A stretch of DNA of 64,000 nt, from positions 186,001 through 250,000 of the forward strand of contig NZ_DS999545.1 of NCBI RefSeq assembly GCF_000159015.1. The letters run 5' to 3'. Below are positions 25,448-33,700 of the stretch, piece by piece (within the stretch, counting starts at the first letter, position 1; the number at the start of each line of letters is the position of its first letter). Both the position numbers and the translations under genes were made by a program. This stretch comes from Gleimia coleocanis DSM 15436. GTDB taxonomy: Bacteria; Actinomycetota; Actinomycetes; Actinomycetales; Actinomycetaceae. The notes under the pieces are model-generated. The model was not told the DNA's origin. It made no database searches and was given only the letters and a program-made list of their open reading frames with translations.

Positions 25448-26439
25448 CAGACTAGTCCTTCCGCAATGAAAGCGCGCAAAGCTGCGCCCTGAACCTGCGA
25501 CCAGGAGCCCAGCTGTGCACGGTGGACTTCAGGAACCGGAACGATTCCGAGGGCTGTTTCAAGCTCAGCCCGGAAATGATCGAGCAATTCTTGCCCGCGG
25601 TTTGCTAAACCCCCACCTAATACAACGGGGATTGGGCCAATACCAGCCAGGAAATGCGCGGTAGTGTGCGCCAAAGTAGCTACCGCCGTATCAATAATTT
25701 CACGAGCCTGCTTGGCAGCGTGGAGCTCTTGCGGGGAAAGTTCAGTTTCCGTATTTAGTTTATCCGCGAGGGCGTAAACTGCAGCCGCACCGCCAGATTC
25801 AGCAACTAAACCAAGCTCCACCGCCTGACGGGTAATCGCAGAAGCCGAAGCAATCTGCTCAACTGGTAGGGTAGAGGTGAAACGCTCTACGCGCGACACT
25901 GTTTCATCACCACGAAACTGAGGGAAAACTGGGGTCTGCCCAATCTCGCCTGCCCACGGGTGTGGAGCCATAATGCGGTTATTAACAATCAGCGTGGCAG
26001 CAATGCCGGTGCCAATCGCAATGTAAAAGAAGTGCGGAAGCTTCACGCCCAAGAAAGATTCAGCTAACGCACCAGAACGCACGTCGTGACCAAAAGCAAC
26101 TGGGGTTCCTAGCTTCTTGGAAAGCATTTCTTTCGCGTAGAAATTACGCCAACCCAGGTTGGCTGAAAACTCTGCAATACCGGTGGTTTCATTTACGATC
26201 CCGGGAACGTCAAAGCCAACCGTGTCGATAAGTTCAGTTACGGTGGTGTCACCGTCCTTTACTAAGCCGGCTACAACCCGTCCTCGGAAATCAGCTACCA
26301 GCTGTGCAACTGCGGAAATTAGTTCTACCGTGCCTTGGGGAGTATCTACTTGCGCGGTATCGCAAATGACGCCGGTATCGCTGATAATAGCTGCTTTAAT
26401 AGTGGTGCCACCAACGTCAATACCAATCGCGTATGCCAC
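25447..26439 (-). CDS. ROK-family sugar kinase (probable N-acetylhexosamine kinase)
   Basis: A 330-residue kinase with the phosphate-binding loop GIDVGGTTIKAAI at the N-terminus, the catalytic Asp in FGHDVRSGALAE and the second glycine loop VVLGGGLANRG. Unlike typical ROK kinases it shows no CxCGxxGCxE zinc motif; the region after AGEIGQTP reads PQFRGDETVSRVERF. It has no DNA-binding domain. It probably phosphorylates the GalNAc or GlcNAc released by the GH112 phosphorylase or by GH20. It lies between the SIS gene and the PfkB gene in the catabolic operon. Confidence 0.85.
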   Translation of the reverse strand: MAYAIGIDVGGTTIKAAIISDTGVICDTAQVDTPQGTVELISAVAQLVADFRGRVVAGLVKDGDTTVTELIDTVGFDVPGIVNETTGIAEFSANLGWRNFYAKEMLSKKLGTPVAFGHDVRSGALAESFLGVKLPHFFYIAIGTGIAATLIVNNRIMAPHPWAGEIGQTPVFPQFRGDETVSRVERFTSTLPVEQIASASAITRQAVELGLVAESGGAAAVYALADKLNTETELSPQELHAAKQAREIIDTAVATLAHTTAHFLAGIGPIPVVLGGGLANRGQELLDHFRAELETALGIVPVPEVHRAQLGSWSQVQGAALRAFIAEGLV

Positions 26440-26467
26440 GTATTCTCCTTGAAAACTAATAAGAGAA

Positions 26468-26507
26468 AGCGGGTACGTACCCAGCTAAACCCGGTTACGC
26501 ACCCGCT
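26468..26507 (-). terminator. Imperfect hairpin between SIS gene and ROK kinase gene
   Basis: AGCGGGTACGTA and TACGCACCCGCT are nearly complementary; the left arm holds overlapping M1 cores (26472 and 26475). It lies 38 bp past the SIS stop and could attenuate transcription into the downstream operon. Confidence 0.45.
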
Positions 26508-26545
26508 AACTCATTGTCGTATTAATCCAAAAGATTCAATGAAAC

Positions 26546-27430
26546 TCAGTGTTCGTCCAAAATGACGGAACGAGTCAGGTTACGTGGGGTGTCTGGGTTC
26601 AGACCTTTAGCTTCTGCGCGAGCAACAGCTACACGTTGAGCCACAATCAGGTCTGCCAAAGGATCCAGGTCAGAGTGAACGAATTCTGCGCCAGTAGCTT
26701 CAGTCTGTTCACGCAAACCAACTGGAACCTCACCGAAAGCCCAAGTCAGGCGACCTGGTTCAGCGATGGAGATTGGGCCGTGGCGGTATTCCATTGCTGG
26801 GTAGGTTTCAGTCCAAGATTGGCTTGCTTCACGCAGCTTCAAGCCAGCTTCGTTAGCGATACCGATAGTCCAGCCGGTGCCCAGGAAAGTAATCTGAGTG
26901 GCATCAACCCAACGCTGTGGGATTTCAACTTCAACAGCAGTCTTAGCGTCTGCGATTGCCTGAGTGAGGTCTTCACCCAGGGAAGCGCGGAAGTAAATCA
27001 GTGCGGAGGTTGCGAAACGAGTCTGCACAACGGATTCTTCATCTGCGAAGTCCAATACAACTTCACGAGCAGCGTACTCGGTTGCTGGGCCAGGAGCCAC
27101 TGCGGTGATCAGGGTAGCTGGCTTACCCAGACCGTGCAGGTGCTTCATGATGTCAATGATTTCGGTAGTGGTGCCGGAACGGGATAGGCAGATGACACGA
27201 TCGTACTCGCGGTCGATTGGGAATTCGGTTGCGGTGAAAGCATCGGAAACTCCCTTGCCCTGTACTTCGCGCAGGCGAGTGTATGCCTGAGCGATGAACC
27301 AAGAGGTGCCACAGCCGATTACTGCTACGGATTCGCCGTCGTGTGCCAATGGTTCTGCGCCAGTTGCGAGTTCTACTACGCGTGCCCATACTTCTGGCTG
27401 GGAAGCAATTTCAACGCTGGTAATGCTCAT
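26546..27430 (-). CDS. SIS-domain sugar-phosphate isomerase/deaminase (AgaS/NagB-II-like)
   Basis: A 294-residue protein with two SIS phosphosugar-binding domains. The first has AVIGCGTSWFIAQAY and CLSRSGTTTEIIDIM; the second has TFLGTGWTIGIANEAGLKLR and ETYPAMEYRHGP, the last like the GlmS isomerase segment. It would deaminate and isomerise galactosamine-6-P to tagatose-6-P (AgaS) or glucosamine-6-P to fructose-6-P. The frame is open 33 codons further upstream, but ATG 27430 has GGAAG before it and starts at the conserved MSITSVEIASQPEVW. First gene of the minus-strand operon, divergent from the DeoR regulator. Confidence 0.88.
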   Translation of the reverse strand: MSITSVEIASQPEVWARVVELATGAEPLAHDGESVAVIGCGTSWFIAQAYTRLREVQGKGVSDAFTATEFPIDREYDRVICLSRSGTTTEIIDIMKHLHGLGKPATLITAVAPGPATEYAAREVVLDFADEESVVQTRFATSALIYFRASLGEDLTQAIADAKTAVEVEIPQRWVDATQITFLGTGWTIGIANEAGLKLREASQSWTETYPAMEYRHGPISIAEPGRLTWAFGEVPVGLREQTEATGAEFVHSDLDPLADLIVAQRVAVARAEAKGLNPDTPRNLTRSVILDEH

Positions 27431-27607
27431 GTTTTCTTCCTTATTTACTGAAAAATGTCTTCTGGGGGTTACACCTTCGATAACCGCTGTACCAAATGAC
27501 AAATTTTGATTACACTTAGAGTATATCAATCAGAATAAATCGATGGTAGTAGTTCGGAAGAACTTATACTAAAATGCAGACACAGCCCCAAACAGTGCCG
27601 TAAAAGA

Positions 27608-27629
27608 GCGTAAATAAAGAAGTTTACGC
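27608..27629. promoter_or_regulatory. Palindrome in the SIS/DeoR divergent gap, candidate DeoR operator
   Basis: GCGTAAA (27608-27614) and TTTACGC (27623-27629) with an 8-base spacer, about 28 bp before the DeoR start. A CGTAAC sequence follows at 27636. Position suits autoregulation and control of the divergent operon. Confidence 0.45.
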
Positions 27630-27656
27630 ACTAAACGTAACTATGCAGGAGACAAC

Positions 27657-28466
27657 ATGACCCGACAGGAACGACTCTCGCAGTTAGTAGACCTGGTGAT
27701 TGAACGCGGCTCCATCCGAGTAGAAGACGCCATCGAAGTACTAGAAGTATCCGCCGCTACCGTACGTCGCGACCTGGACGCCCTCGCCGAACAACAGCTG
27801 ATCGTACGCACCCGCGGCGGTGCTACCACCAACGCATCCACCGGCGAACTACCGCTCCGCTACCGCGCCGTCACCCAAACCGCTCAAAAAGCTGCCATTG
27901 CCTGCGCAGCCGCAGAACTCGTCCAACCCGGCGAAGTAATCGGCTTCAACGGTGGAACCACCACCACCCTCGCCGCCTACGAAATCGGCGTCTACGTCAG
28001 CGCTGATGAGCGCTTCGCCGACAATGGCATTACCTTAGTAACCAACTCCATTAACATCGCCAACGACCTCATAGTCCGCCCTCGAGTGCGCGTCGTCGTC
28101 ACCGGAGGGGTAGTGCGTGCCCGCTCCTACGAACTCATCGGGCCCCTCTCATCCCTTATCCTTCCAAATATTTCCGTAGACACCCTCTTCCTAGGCGTAA
28201 ACGGCTTAGACTACACCAGCGGTCTCTACGCTAACCATGAAGGTGAAGCAGACGTAAACGCCGCCCTGGTGAAAGCCGCGAAAAAAGTAGTGGTACTCGC
28301 CGACTCCACCAAACTTGGAACAACCGCGTTCGCGCGGATTGCTCCACTCTCCGTCATGTCCACCCTCATTACGGACAGCGGAATCCCCGCCCTCCAGCGT
28401 GAAAAACTGGAATCTCAAGGAATCGAAGTCATCCTCGCAGATGGCCCGAAAAAAGAGGAGAACTAA
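27657..28466 (+). CDS. DeoR-family transcriptional regulator
   Basis: A 269-residue repressor with an N-terminal DeoR helix-turn-helix (residues about 5-57: RQERLSQLVDLVIERGSIRV, EVSAATVRRDLDAL, RTRGGA) and a C-terminal sugar-phosphate sensor domain with VIGFNGGTTTTLAA, LVTNSINIA, VVTGGVVRA, DTLFLGVNGLD and LADSTKLG. Such regulators respond to phosphosugars. It is divergent from the SIS-kinase-aldolase operon and immediately followed, with no gap (TAAATG), by the GH112 gene, so it probably controls both halves of the cluster. AGGAGA box before the ATG. Confidence 0.92.
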   Translation: MTRQERLSQLVDLVIERGSIRVEDAIEVLEVSAATVRRDLDALAEQQLIVRTRGGATTNASTGELPLRYRAVTQTAQKAAIACAAAELVQPGEVIGFNGGTTTTLAAYEIGVYVSADERFADNGITLVTNSINIANDLIVRPRVRVVVTGGVVRARSYELIGPLSSLILPNISVDTLFLGVNGLDYTSGLYANHEGEADVNAALVKAAKKVVVLADSTKLGTTAFARIAPLSVMSTLITDSGIPALQREKLESQGIEVILADGPKKEEN

Positions 28467-30695
28467 ATGGCCACAACTGGTCGCGTGACCCTGCCAATCG
28501 AAGTTGGTATTGACGAGGAAGTCAAAGTCCTCATGCAGCGCCTCGGAGCGGACGCAGTCCGAAACTCAGACGGCACTGAACTACCAGCCCTGGTAGACGA
28601 ATTGGCAGCCAAAGTATATTCCACCTACTTCCCAGCTCGCGGAGACCAGGAATGGGCTGTAGCCAACCCAGAAACCAGCACCCACCTCTACCTCATGTCC
28701 CCACGCACTCCAGCACGCGGCAACGTCGTAGAAATCGACATCATGGAAGGCTACCTGCGGGAGCAGATCCAACCAGACACCGAAGTTGATCTGGCTCGCT
28801 TCTGGCAAGTAATCGACCGCACCACCGGCGAAATCGTAGACTTTGCTGACTGGGAAATTACCGAGGGCGGATTGGTACGCGTAAACAATGCAGTCGCCGG
28901 ACACGTTTACACCGTAAACTTCCTGGCCCGCCAAATCTGGGATGGCACCCAGATGTACAACTACATCACCAACAACTGGGATGAAGATCCAAAGCGTCAC
29001 AAAGAACGCCCCTACAACGTCCGTCAAGACAAAGTTTGGGATCGCGTACGCTCTGAACTGGACCGCTGGCTATCCGAACACACTGAAGTAGACGTAGTTC
29101 GCTTCACCACTTTCTTCTACCACTTCACCCTAGTATTTAACGACAAGCGTAAGGAAAAGTTCGTCGACTGGTTCGGCTACACCGCTTCGGTTTCCCCAGA
29201 AGCCATCCTCGCTTTCGAAGCAGAATACGGCTACGCCATCACCCCAGAAGACTTCGTTGACGAAGGCTTCTACAACTGCTCCTTCCGCGTCCCATCCAAG
29301 GCATTCAAAGACTGGGTACTCTTCCAACACCGCTTCGTCACCTCTCGCGTGCGCGAACTTACCGACAAAGTACATGCCTCCGGTAAAGAAGCCATGATGT
29401 TCCTAGGTGACAACTGGATTGGCACCGAACCATACGGCCCACACTTCAAAGACACCGGCATTGACGCAGTAGTAGGCTCCGTCGGCAACGCCGCTACCTG
29501 CCGTATGATCTCTGACATCCCACACGTAAAGTACACCGAAGGTCGTTTCCTGCCATACTTCTTCCCAGATGTATTCAACGAAAATGGCGACCCAGTAGGT
29601 GAAGCCAACGTTTCTTGGATGGCAGCCCGACGCGCAATCGTACGTAAACCACTGGACCGCATCGGCTACGGAGGCTACCTGTCACTAGCCATCAAATTCC
29701 CAGAATTCGTAGACCGCATTGAAGCAATCTGCCAAGAATTCCGCGACATCTATGAAGCGGCTGAAGGTAAGACCCCGCAGAACTCCCCAGTGCGCGTAGC
29801 AGTCCTCAACGCCTGGGGATCCCTACGCACCTGGCAAACCCACATGGTGGCACACGCCCTGGCATACGAACAAACCCAGCCATACGTAGGCGTTTTGGAG
29901 TCTTTGGCTGGCCTTCCATTCGACGTACAGTTCCTCTCTTTCGAGGACGCTATGAATGGCGCCCTCGAGAACGTGGATGTCGTCCTCAACGTAGGTGAAG
30001 CCGGAACTGCTTTCTCTGGTGGACGCAACTGGGCTGACCCACAGCTACAAGCCGTAATCCGCGACTTCGTCGCTCGCGGGGGAGGTCTGATTGGCGTTGG
30101 GGAACCAGCCGTACTATCCGCAAACGGTGCATACAGCCAGCTGTCTGACATTTTCGGTGTAGACCGCGAACAGTCCTGGTCACTGTCCACTGACCGCTAT
30201 CCAAACCTAGAGCCAAACCACTTCATTACTTCCACGGAAGTTGGCTGTGGCTGCGGCGCCGGAATCGGTCAAATCAGCGGTCCAGGTGCCGGTAAGGTAC
30301 GTGGAGCGCTGGAAGCTGATGTTACTGGCGGAGCTCGCTACTGGGTACCAGTTACCCCAGACGTGCAGGTGTTGCAGATGAACGGCGTATCGGTTGAAGT
30401 AGCCGCTCACGACTATGCTGATGGGCGTGCAGTGTACTTCGCGGGACTGCCATTCAACCAGCAGAATGCTCGCCTGCTGCAGAAGGCTATCTACTGGGCA
30501 GCTGGCTCTGAAGATGTATATGCTGCATCTGCTCACGCAGCGGATCCTCGTATTGACGTAGCAGTATATGAAAACGGTTCCGTGTTCGTATACAACTCTT
30601 CCTTAGAAACCGTCACTTCCGAGGTATACAACGTTGCTGGTAAGACTGAAACCGTTGAACTAGAGCCACTTGGAAGCATTTGGTTTAACCACTAA
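28467..30695 (+). CDS. lnpA: 1,3-beta-galactosyl-N-acetylhexosamine phosphorylase (GH112)
   Basis: A 742-residue cytoplasmic phosphorylase of GH112. It splits galacto-N-biose or lacto-N-biose with phosphate into galactose-1-phosphate and GalNAc or GlcNAc, sparing ATP. Recognised from length and order of segments: GRVTLPIEVGIDEEV at the N-terminus, YPARGDQEWA-like STYFPARGDQEWA, WVLFQHRFVTSRVRE, MFLGDNWIGTEPYGP, GNAATCRMISDIPHVKYTEG and PYFFPDVF, then the C-terminal Rossmann-like and beta domains. Starts directly after the DeoR stop. No GalT, GalE or NahK gene (the usual partners in bifidobacteria) is in this window. No signal peptide. M1 (30296) and M2 (28862, 29961) words are inside. Confidence 0.93.
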   Translation: MATTGRVTLPIEVGIDEEVKVLMQRLGADAVRNSDGTELPALVDELAAKVYSTYFPARGDQEWAVANPETSTHLYLMSPRTPARGNVVEIDIMEGYLREQIQPDTEVDLARFWQVIDRTTGEIVDFADWEITEGGLVRVNNAVAGHVYTVNFLARQIWDGTQMYNYITNNWDEDPKRHKERPYNVRQDKVWDRVRSELDRWLSEHTEVDVVRFTTFFYHFTLVFNDKRKEKFVDWFGYTASVSPEAILAFEAEYGYAITPEDFVDEGFYNCSFRVPSKAFKDWVLFQHRFVTSRVRELTDKVHASGKEAMMFLGDNWIGTEPYGPHFKDTGIDAVVGSVGNAATCRMISDIPHVKYTEGRFLPYFFPDVFNENGDPVGEANVSWMAARRAIVRKPLDRIGYGGYLSLAIKFPEFVDRIEAICQEFRDIYEAAEGKTPQNSPVRVAVLNAWGSLRTWQTHMVAHALAYEQTQPYVGVLESLAGLPFDVQFLSFEDAMNGALENVDVVLNVGEAGTAFSGGRNWADPQLQAVIRDFVARGGGLIGVGEPAVLSANGAYSQLSDIFGVDREQSWSLSTDRYPNLEPNHFITSTEVGCGCGAGIGQISGPGAGKVRGALEADVTGGARYWVPVTPDVQVLQMNGVSVEVAAHDYADGRAVYFAGLPFNQQNARLLQKAIYWAAGSEDVYAASAHAADPRIDVAVYENGSVFVYNSSLETVTSEVYNVAGKTETVELEPLGSIWFNH

Positions 30696-30719
30696 AACAG
30701 CTAAATCGTTAGCAGTTTG

Positions 30720-30763
30720 AAATGCGGAGAAGGATAAATTTGGTATATTCCTTCTCCGCATTT
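30720..30763 (+). terminator. Intrinsic terminator after lnpA
   Basis: Perfect 15-bp arms AAATGCGGAGAAGGA (30720-30734) and TCCTTCTCCGCATTT (30749-30763), then TTGC. Confidence 0.85.
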
Positions 30764-30814
30764 TGCTAATCTTGATAGTGTCTTTTTGTATTCCACCTAC
30801 AGGGAGAAAATTCG

Positions 30815-33439
30815 ATGAAGAAAAACTTTATGCGCTCTGCAGTTAGTGTTGCAGCAACTGCAGCAGTTGTTGTTGCCCCAGGCGTAGCTTTTGCTACAGA
30901 AGCAACTCCAACTGCACCAGACACCAGCGCAGCTGCTCCGGTAGCTTCAACTGAAGCTACCGCACCAGCCACCGGTGCTCCGGAAACTGCTGCGCCAACT
31001 ACTGGAGATGAAGCTGCGGCACCGGCTCCAACAACTGGCTCTACTGAAGCCGCACCAGCTGCAACTACTACTCCAGCTAGTCCTGCTCCAGCAGCTCCAG
31101 CTGCAGCAAACGTAGTAACCCTGGACCTTTACAAGCTGACCGATATCCACGGACACATCGAAAAGGTAGAGAAGAAGGGTAAAGTAACTGAAGCTGGCCT
31201 GGCAGCCGTACAGTGCTACCTGGATAAAGCACAAGCTGAAAACCCTAACTTCTCTTTCACCCTGTTGGGCGACAACATTGGTGCATCACCATTCACCTCC
31301 GGTTCCCAGAAGGACAACCCAACCATCGCAGCCCTAAACAAGCTCCCAGTTCTGGCCTCCACTATTGGCAACCACGAACTCGACATGGGGCAGGAAGTTT
31401 TCAAGCAGCGTATCGACGGCACTAACACCGCAGAATTCGTTAAGGTGGGCTTCCCATACCTGGGTGCAAACGTTGACGGCATGGGTACCTACGTCGCAGG
31501 ATCCGAAACCCTGCCATACCTTGGTGACTACGTAGTTAAAGAACTCGGTGGCGTAAAGGTTGCCTACATTGGTGCAATCGCAGAAGACGTACCATTCAAG
31601 CTCAGCCCAGACGCAACTAAGGGCTTAACTTTCAACAACCCAATCGCCAAGATTGGCGAACTGGCAAAGAAGCTGAAGGCAGAAGGTAAAGCTGACCTGG
31701 TTGTTGCAATGCTCGATGACGACGTAAAGAACAACTACCCACTGATGCCAGCTGAAGTTGACGTCATCATGGGTGGCGACACTCACGTCCCATACGAATT
31801 TGACAAGGAAAACTCAAAGGAAATGCTGGAATCTGCTAACCCTAAGTTGGCAGGTATCGCCTCCGGTTCCTACACTGACAACCTGGGTCTGGTAAAGATT
31901 AAGTACAACCTCGACACCAAGAAGGTTGAATCCGCAGACTCCATCCTCATCTCCGCCACAGACGTAGTTGCTGGCGCAAGTGCAGACTGCTTGATGAACT
32001 CCACTGCCGGCGCAGAAGTTGCTAAGGCAGTAGAATCTGCAAAGGAAGCAGGTAAGGCAGTAATCGTTTCTGGCGTAACCGGCGAATGGAAGCGTGGCGT
32101 ATTCGTTAAGCCAGGCGAAGAAAAGCCAGGCGCAGGTTCTAACCGCGGTATCGAATCCACCCTGGGCAACCTGGTAGCAGACTCTATCCTCGATCAGGTA
32201 ACCGTTGACGGTAAGACCCCAGTTGACATTGGTGTAGTAAACGCAGGTGGTCTGCGTGCTGACCTGGTACCAAACAATGGTGTCCTCACCTACGCTGACA
32301 CCTTCGCATCCCTGCCATTCTCCAACGAACTCGGTTACGCTCCAATGACCGGTGCAGAGTTCAAGATGGCACTGGAAAATCAGTGGAAGACCGACCTGAA
32401 CTCCCAGAACTCCCGCCCAATGCTGCGACTGGGAACCTCTTCCAACCTGACCTACACCTATGATGCAACTAAGCCAGCAGGCGAACGCATCACCTCCGTA
32501 CTGCTCAACGGCAAGCCACTGGAAATGGATAAGACCTACAACGTAGGTTCCATGACCTTCGTTCTGGCAGGTGGCGACGGCTACTTCGCAAAGGGTCTAA
32601 AGGTAAAGACCTTCGGTGTCCTAGACCGCGATGGCTTCAACACCTACCTGAAGAAAGTAACCGGCCCAGCTCTTAAGGCATCTAACCTCAAGCGCGGCAT
32701 TGGTCTCACCCTCCCAGCAGCAAAGGTAGCAAAGGACGCTAAGTTCGAACTGCCACTGCGTGGCCTATCCTTCTCTGAAGGCCCAGGCAAGACTGAAAAC
32801 GTAAAGGTAACCGTGGGTGCACAAACCGTTACCGTGCCAGTTACCAATGACCTGGTGGAACCAAACGCAAACAACGAAAATTCCGTGGTAACCACTGACG
32901 GTTACGGCACCGCAACCGCAATGCTCGACGCAGCAATGATCTGTGAAGGCATGCACGGCATGCAGGAACTAGCAGTTACCGTATCCACTGACTTTGGCAT
33001 GGTAGTTTCTGAAGGTAACGCACAGAAGGTAACCGTAGACTGTGGTGAAGCACCAGCTCCAGCAGCAGTAGCACTGAAGAGGAACACCGTAGTAGCCGGT
33101 GGCGTAGTAACCGGTGAAGGCACCGGCTTCACCCCAGGCGCAAAGGTAATGGTAGAACTCCACTCCAAGCCGGTCTTGCTGGGCACCGTAGTAGCAACTG
33201 CAGACGGCAAGGTACCATTCAACTTCAAGATTCCAGCAAACGTAACCCCAGGTAAGCACCACATCGTACTTACCGAAGTTGGCACCAACAAGGTTGCAAA
33301 GGCTGAAATCGAAGTAAAGGCAGCTATGAAGGCAAAGAAGCTAGCAAACACCGGTGCAACCTCTGGTGCACTCAGCCTGCTGGCACTCAGCCTGGCACTG
33401 TTCGGTGGCGTACTCGTAGCAGCACGTAAGCGCGCCTAA
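30815..33439 (+). CDS. Cell-wall-anchored 5'-nucleotidase / UDP-sugar hydrolase
   Basis: An 874-residue surface protein. Signal peptide residues 1-27 (cleavage near AFA-TEA), an Ala/Thr/Pro-rich spacer to about residue 100, then a calcineurin-like metallophosphatase domain (LTDIHGHIE, LLGDNIGASPF, IGNHELDMG, MGGDTHVPY) and the 5'-nucleotidase C-terminal domain (NAGGLRADL, FASLPFSNELG, GGDGYFAKG). A 200-residue Ig-like repeat region follows. The end shows sorting signal LANTG (843-847), a hydrophobic stretch and RKRA, so it is linked to peptidoglycan by sortase (LAxTG-type recognition). It releases nucleosides outside the cell for salvage or as an immune-modulating adenosine source. AGGGAGA before the ATG. 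Confidence 0.93.
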   Translation: MKKNFMRSAVSVAATAAVVVAPGVAFATEATPTAPDTSAAAPVASTEATAPATGAPETAAPTTGDEAAAPAPTTGSTEAAPAATTTPASPAPAAPAAANVVTLDLYKLTDIHGHIEKVEKKGKVTEAGLAAVQCYLDKAQAENPNFSFTLLGDNIGASPFTSGSQKDNPTIAALNKLPVLASTIGNHELDMGQEVFKQRIDGTNTAEFVKVGFPYLGANVDGMGTYVAGSETLPYLGDYVVKELGGVKVAYIGAIAEDVPFKLSPDATKGLTFNNPIAKIGELAKKLKAEGKADLVVAMLDDDVKNNYPLMPAEVDVIMGGDTHVPYEFDKENSKEMLESANPKLAGIASGSYTDNLGLVKIKYNLDTKKVESADSILISATDVVAGASADCLMNSTAGAEVAKAVESAKEAGKAVIVSGVTGEWKRGVFVKPGEEKPGAGSNRGIESTLGNLVADSILDQVTVDGKTPVDIGVVNAGGLRADLVPNNGVLTYADTFASLPFSNELGYAPMTGAEFKMALENQWKTDLNSQNSRPMLRLGTSSNLTYTYDATKPAGERITSVLLNGKPLEMDKTYNVGSMTFVLAGGDGYFAKGLKVKTFGVLDRDGFNTYLKKVTGPALKASNLKRGIGLTLPAAKVAKDAKFELPLRGLSFSEGPGKTENVKVTVGAQTVTVPVTNDLVEPNANNENSVVTTDGYGTATAMLDAAMICEGMHGMQELAVTVSTDFGMVVSEGNAQKVTVDCGEAPAPAAVALKRNTVVAGGVVTGEGTGFTPGAKVMVELHSKPVLLGTVVATADGKVPFNFKIPANVTPGKHHIVLTEVGTNKVAKAEIEVKAAMKAKKLANTGATSGALSLLALSLALFGGVLVAARKRA

Positions 33440-33462
33440 GTTCAGTTCTCATAAATAAAACT

Positions 33463-33504
33463 AAGTGTGGGGTTTACGAAGGAAACTTCGTAAACCCCAC
33501 ACTT
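33463..33504 (+). terminator. Strong terminator after the 5'-nucleotidase gene
   Basis: Perfect 19-bp arms (33463-33481 and 33486-33504) with a GAAA tetraloop and T6. Confidence 0.92.
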
Positions 33505-33510
33505 TTTTGA

Positions 33511-33549
33511 AAACTCACATGCGAAGACACTTTCCCATGTGAGTTTTTT
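33511..33549 (+). terminator. Second tandem terminator
   Basis: AAACTCACATG (33511-33521) and CATGTGAGTTT (33536-33546) followed by TTT; directly follows the first terminator. Confidence 0.8.
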
Positions 33550-33700
33550 GATTTATCGGGCATGAACTCACCTGCGAAAGCACGTAGCGATGTGAAAATT
33601 TGTAACCACGTACCTAGCTGTATATATGAACCTTCAGAAAAGTCGGGAACAATTGCGCACCGCCCTCGAAAAATTGCGCAGAATTTGCGAAAATAAAACT

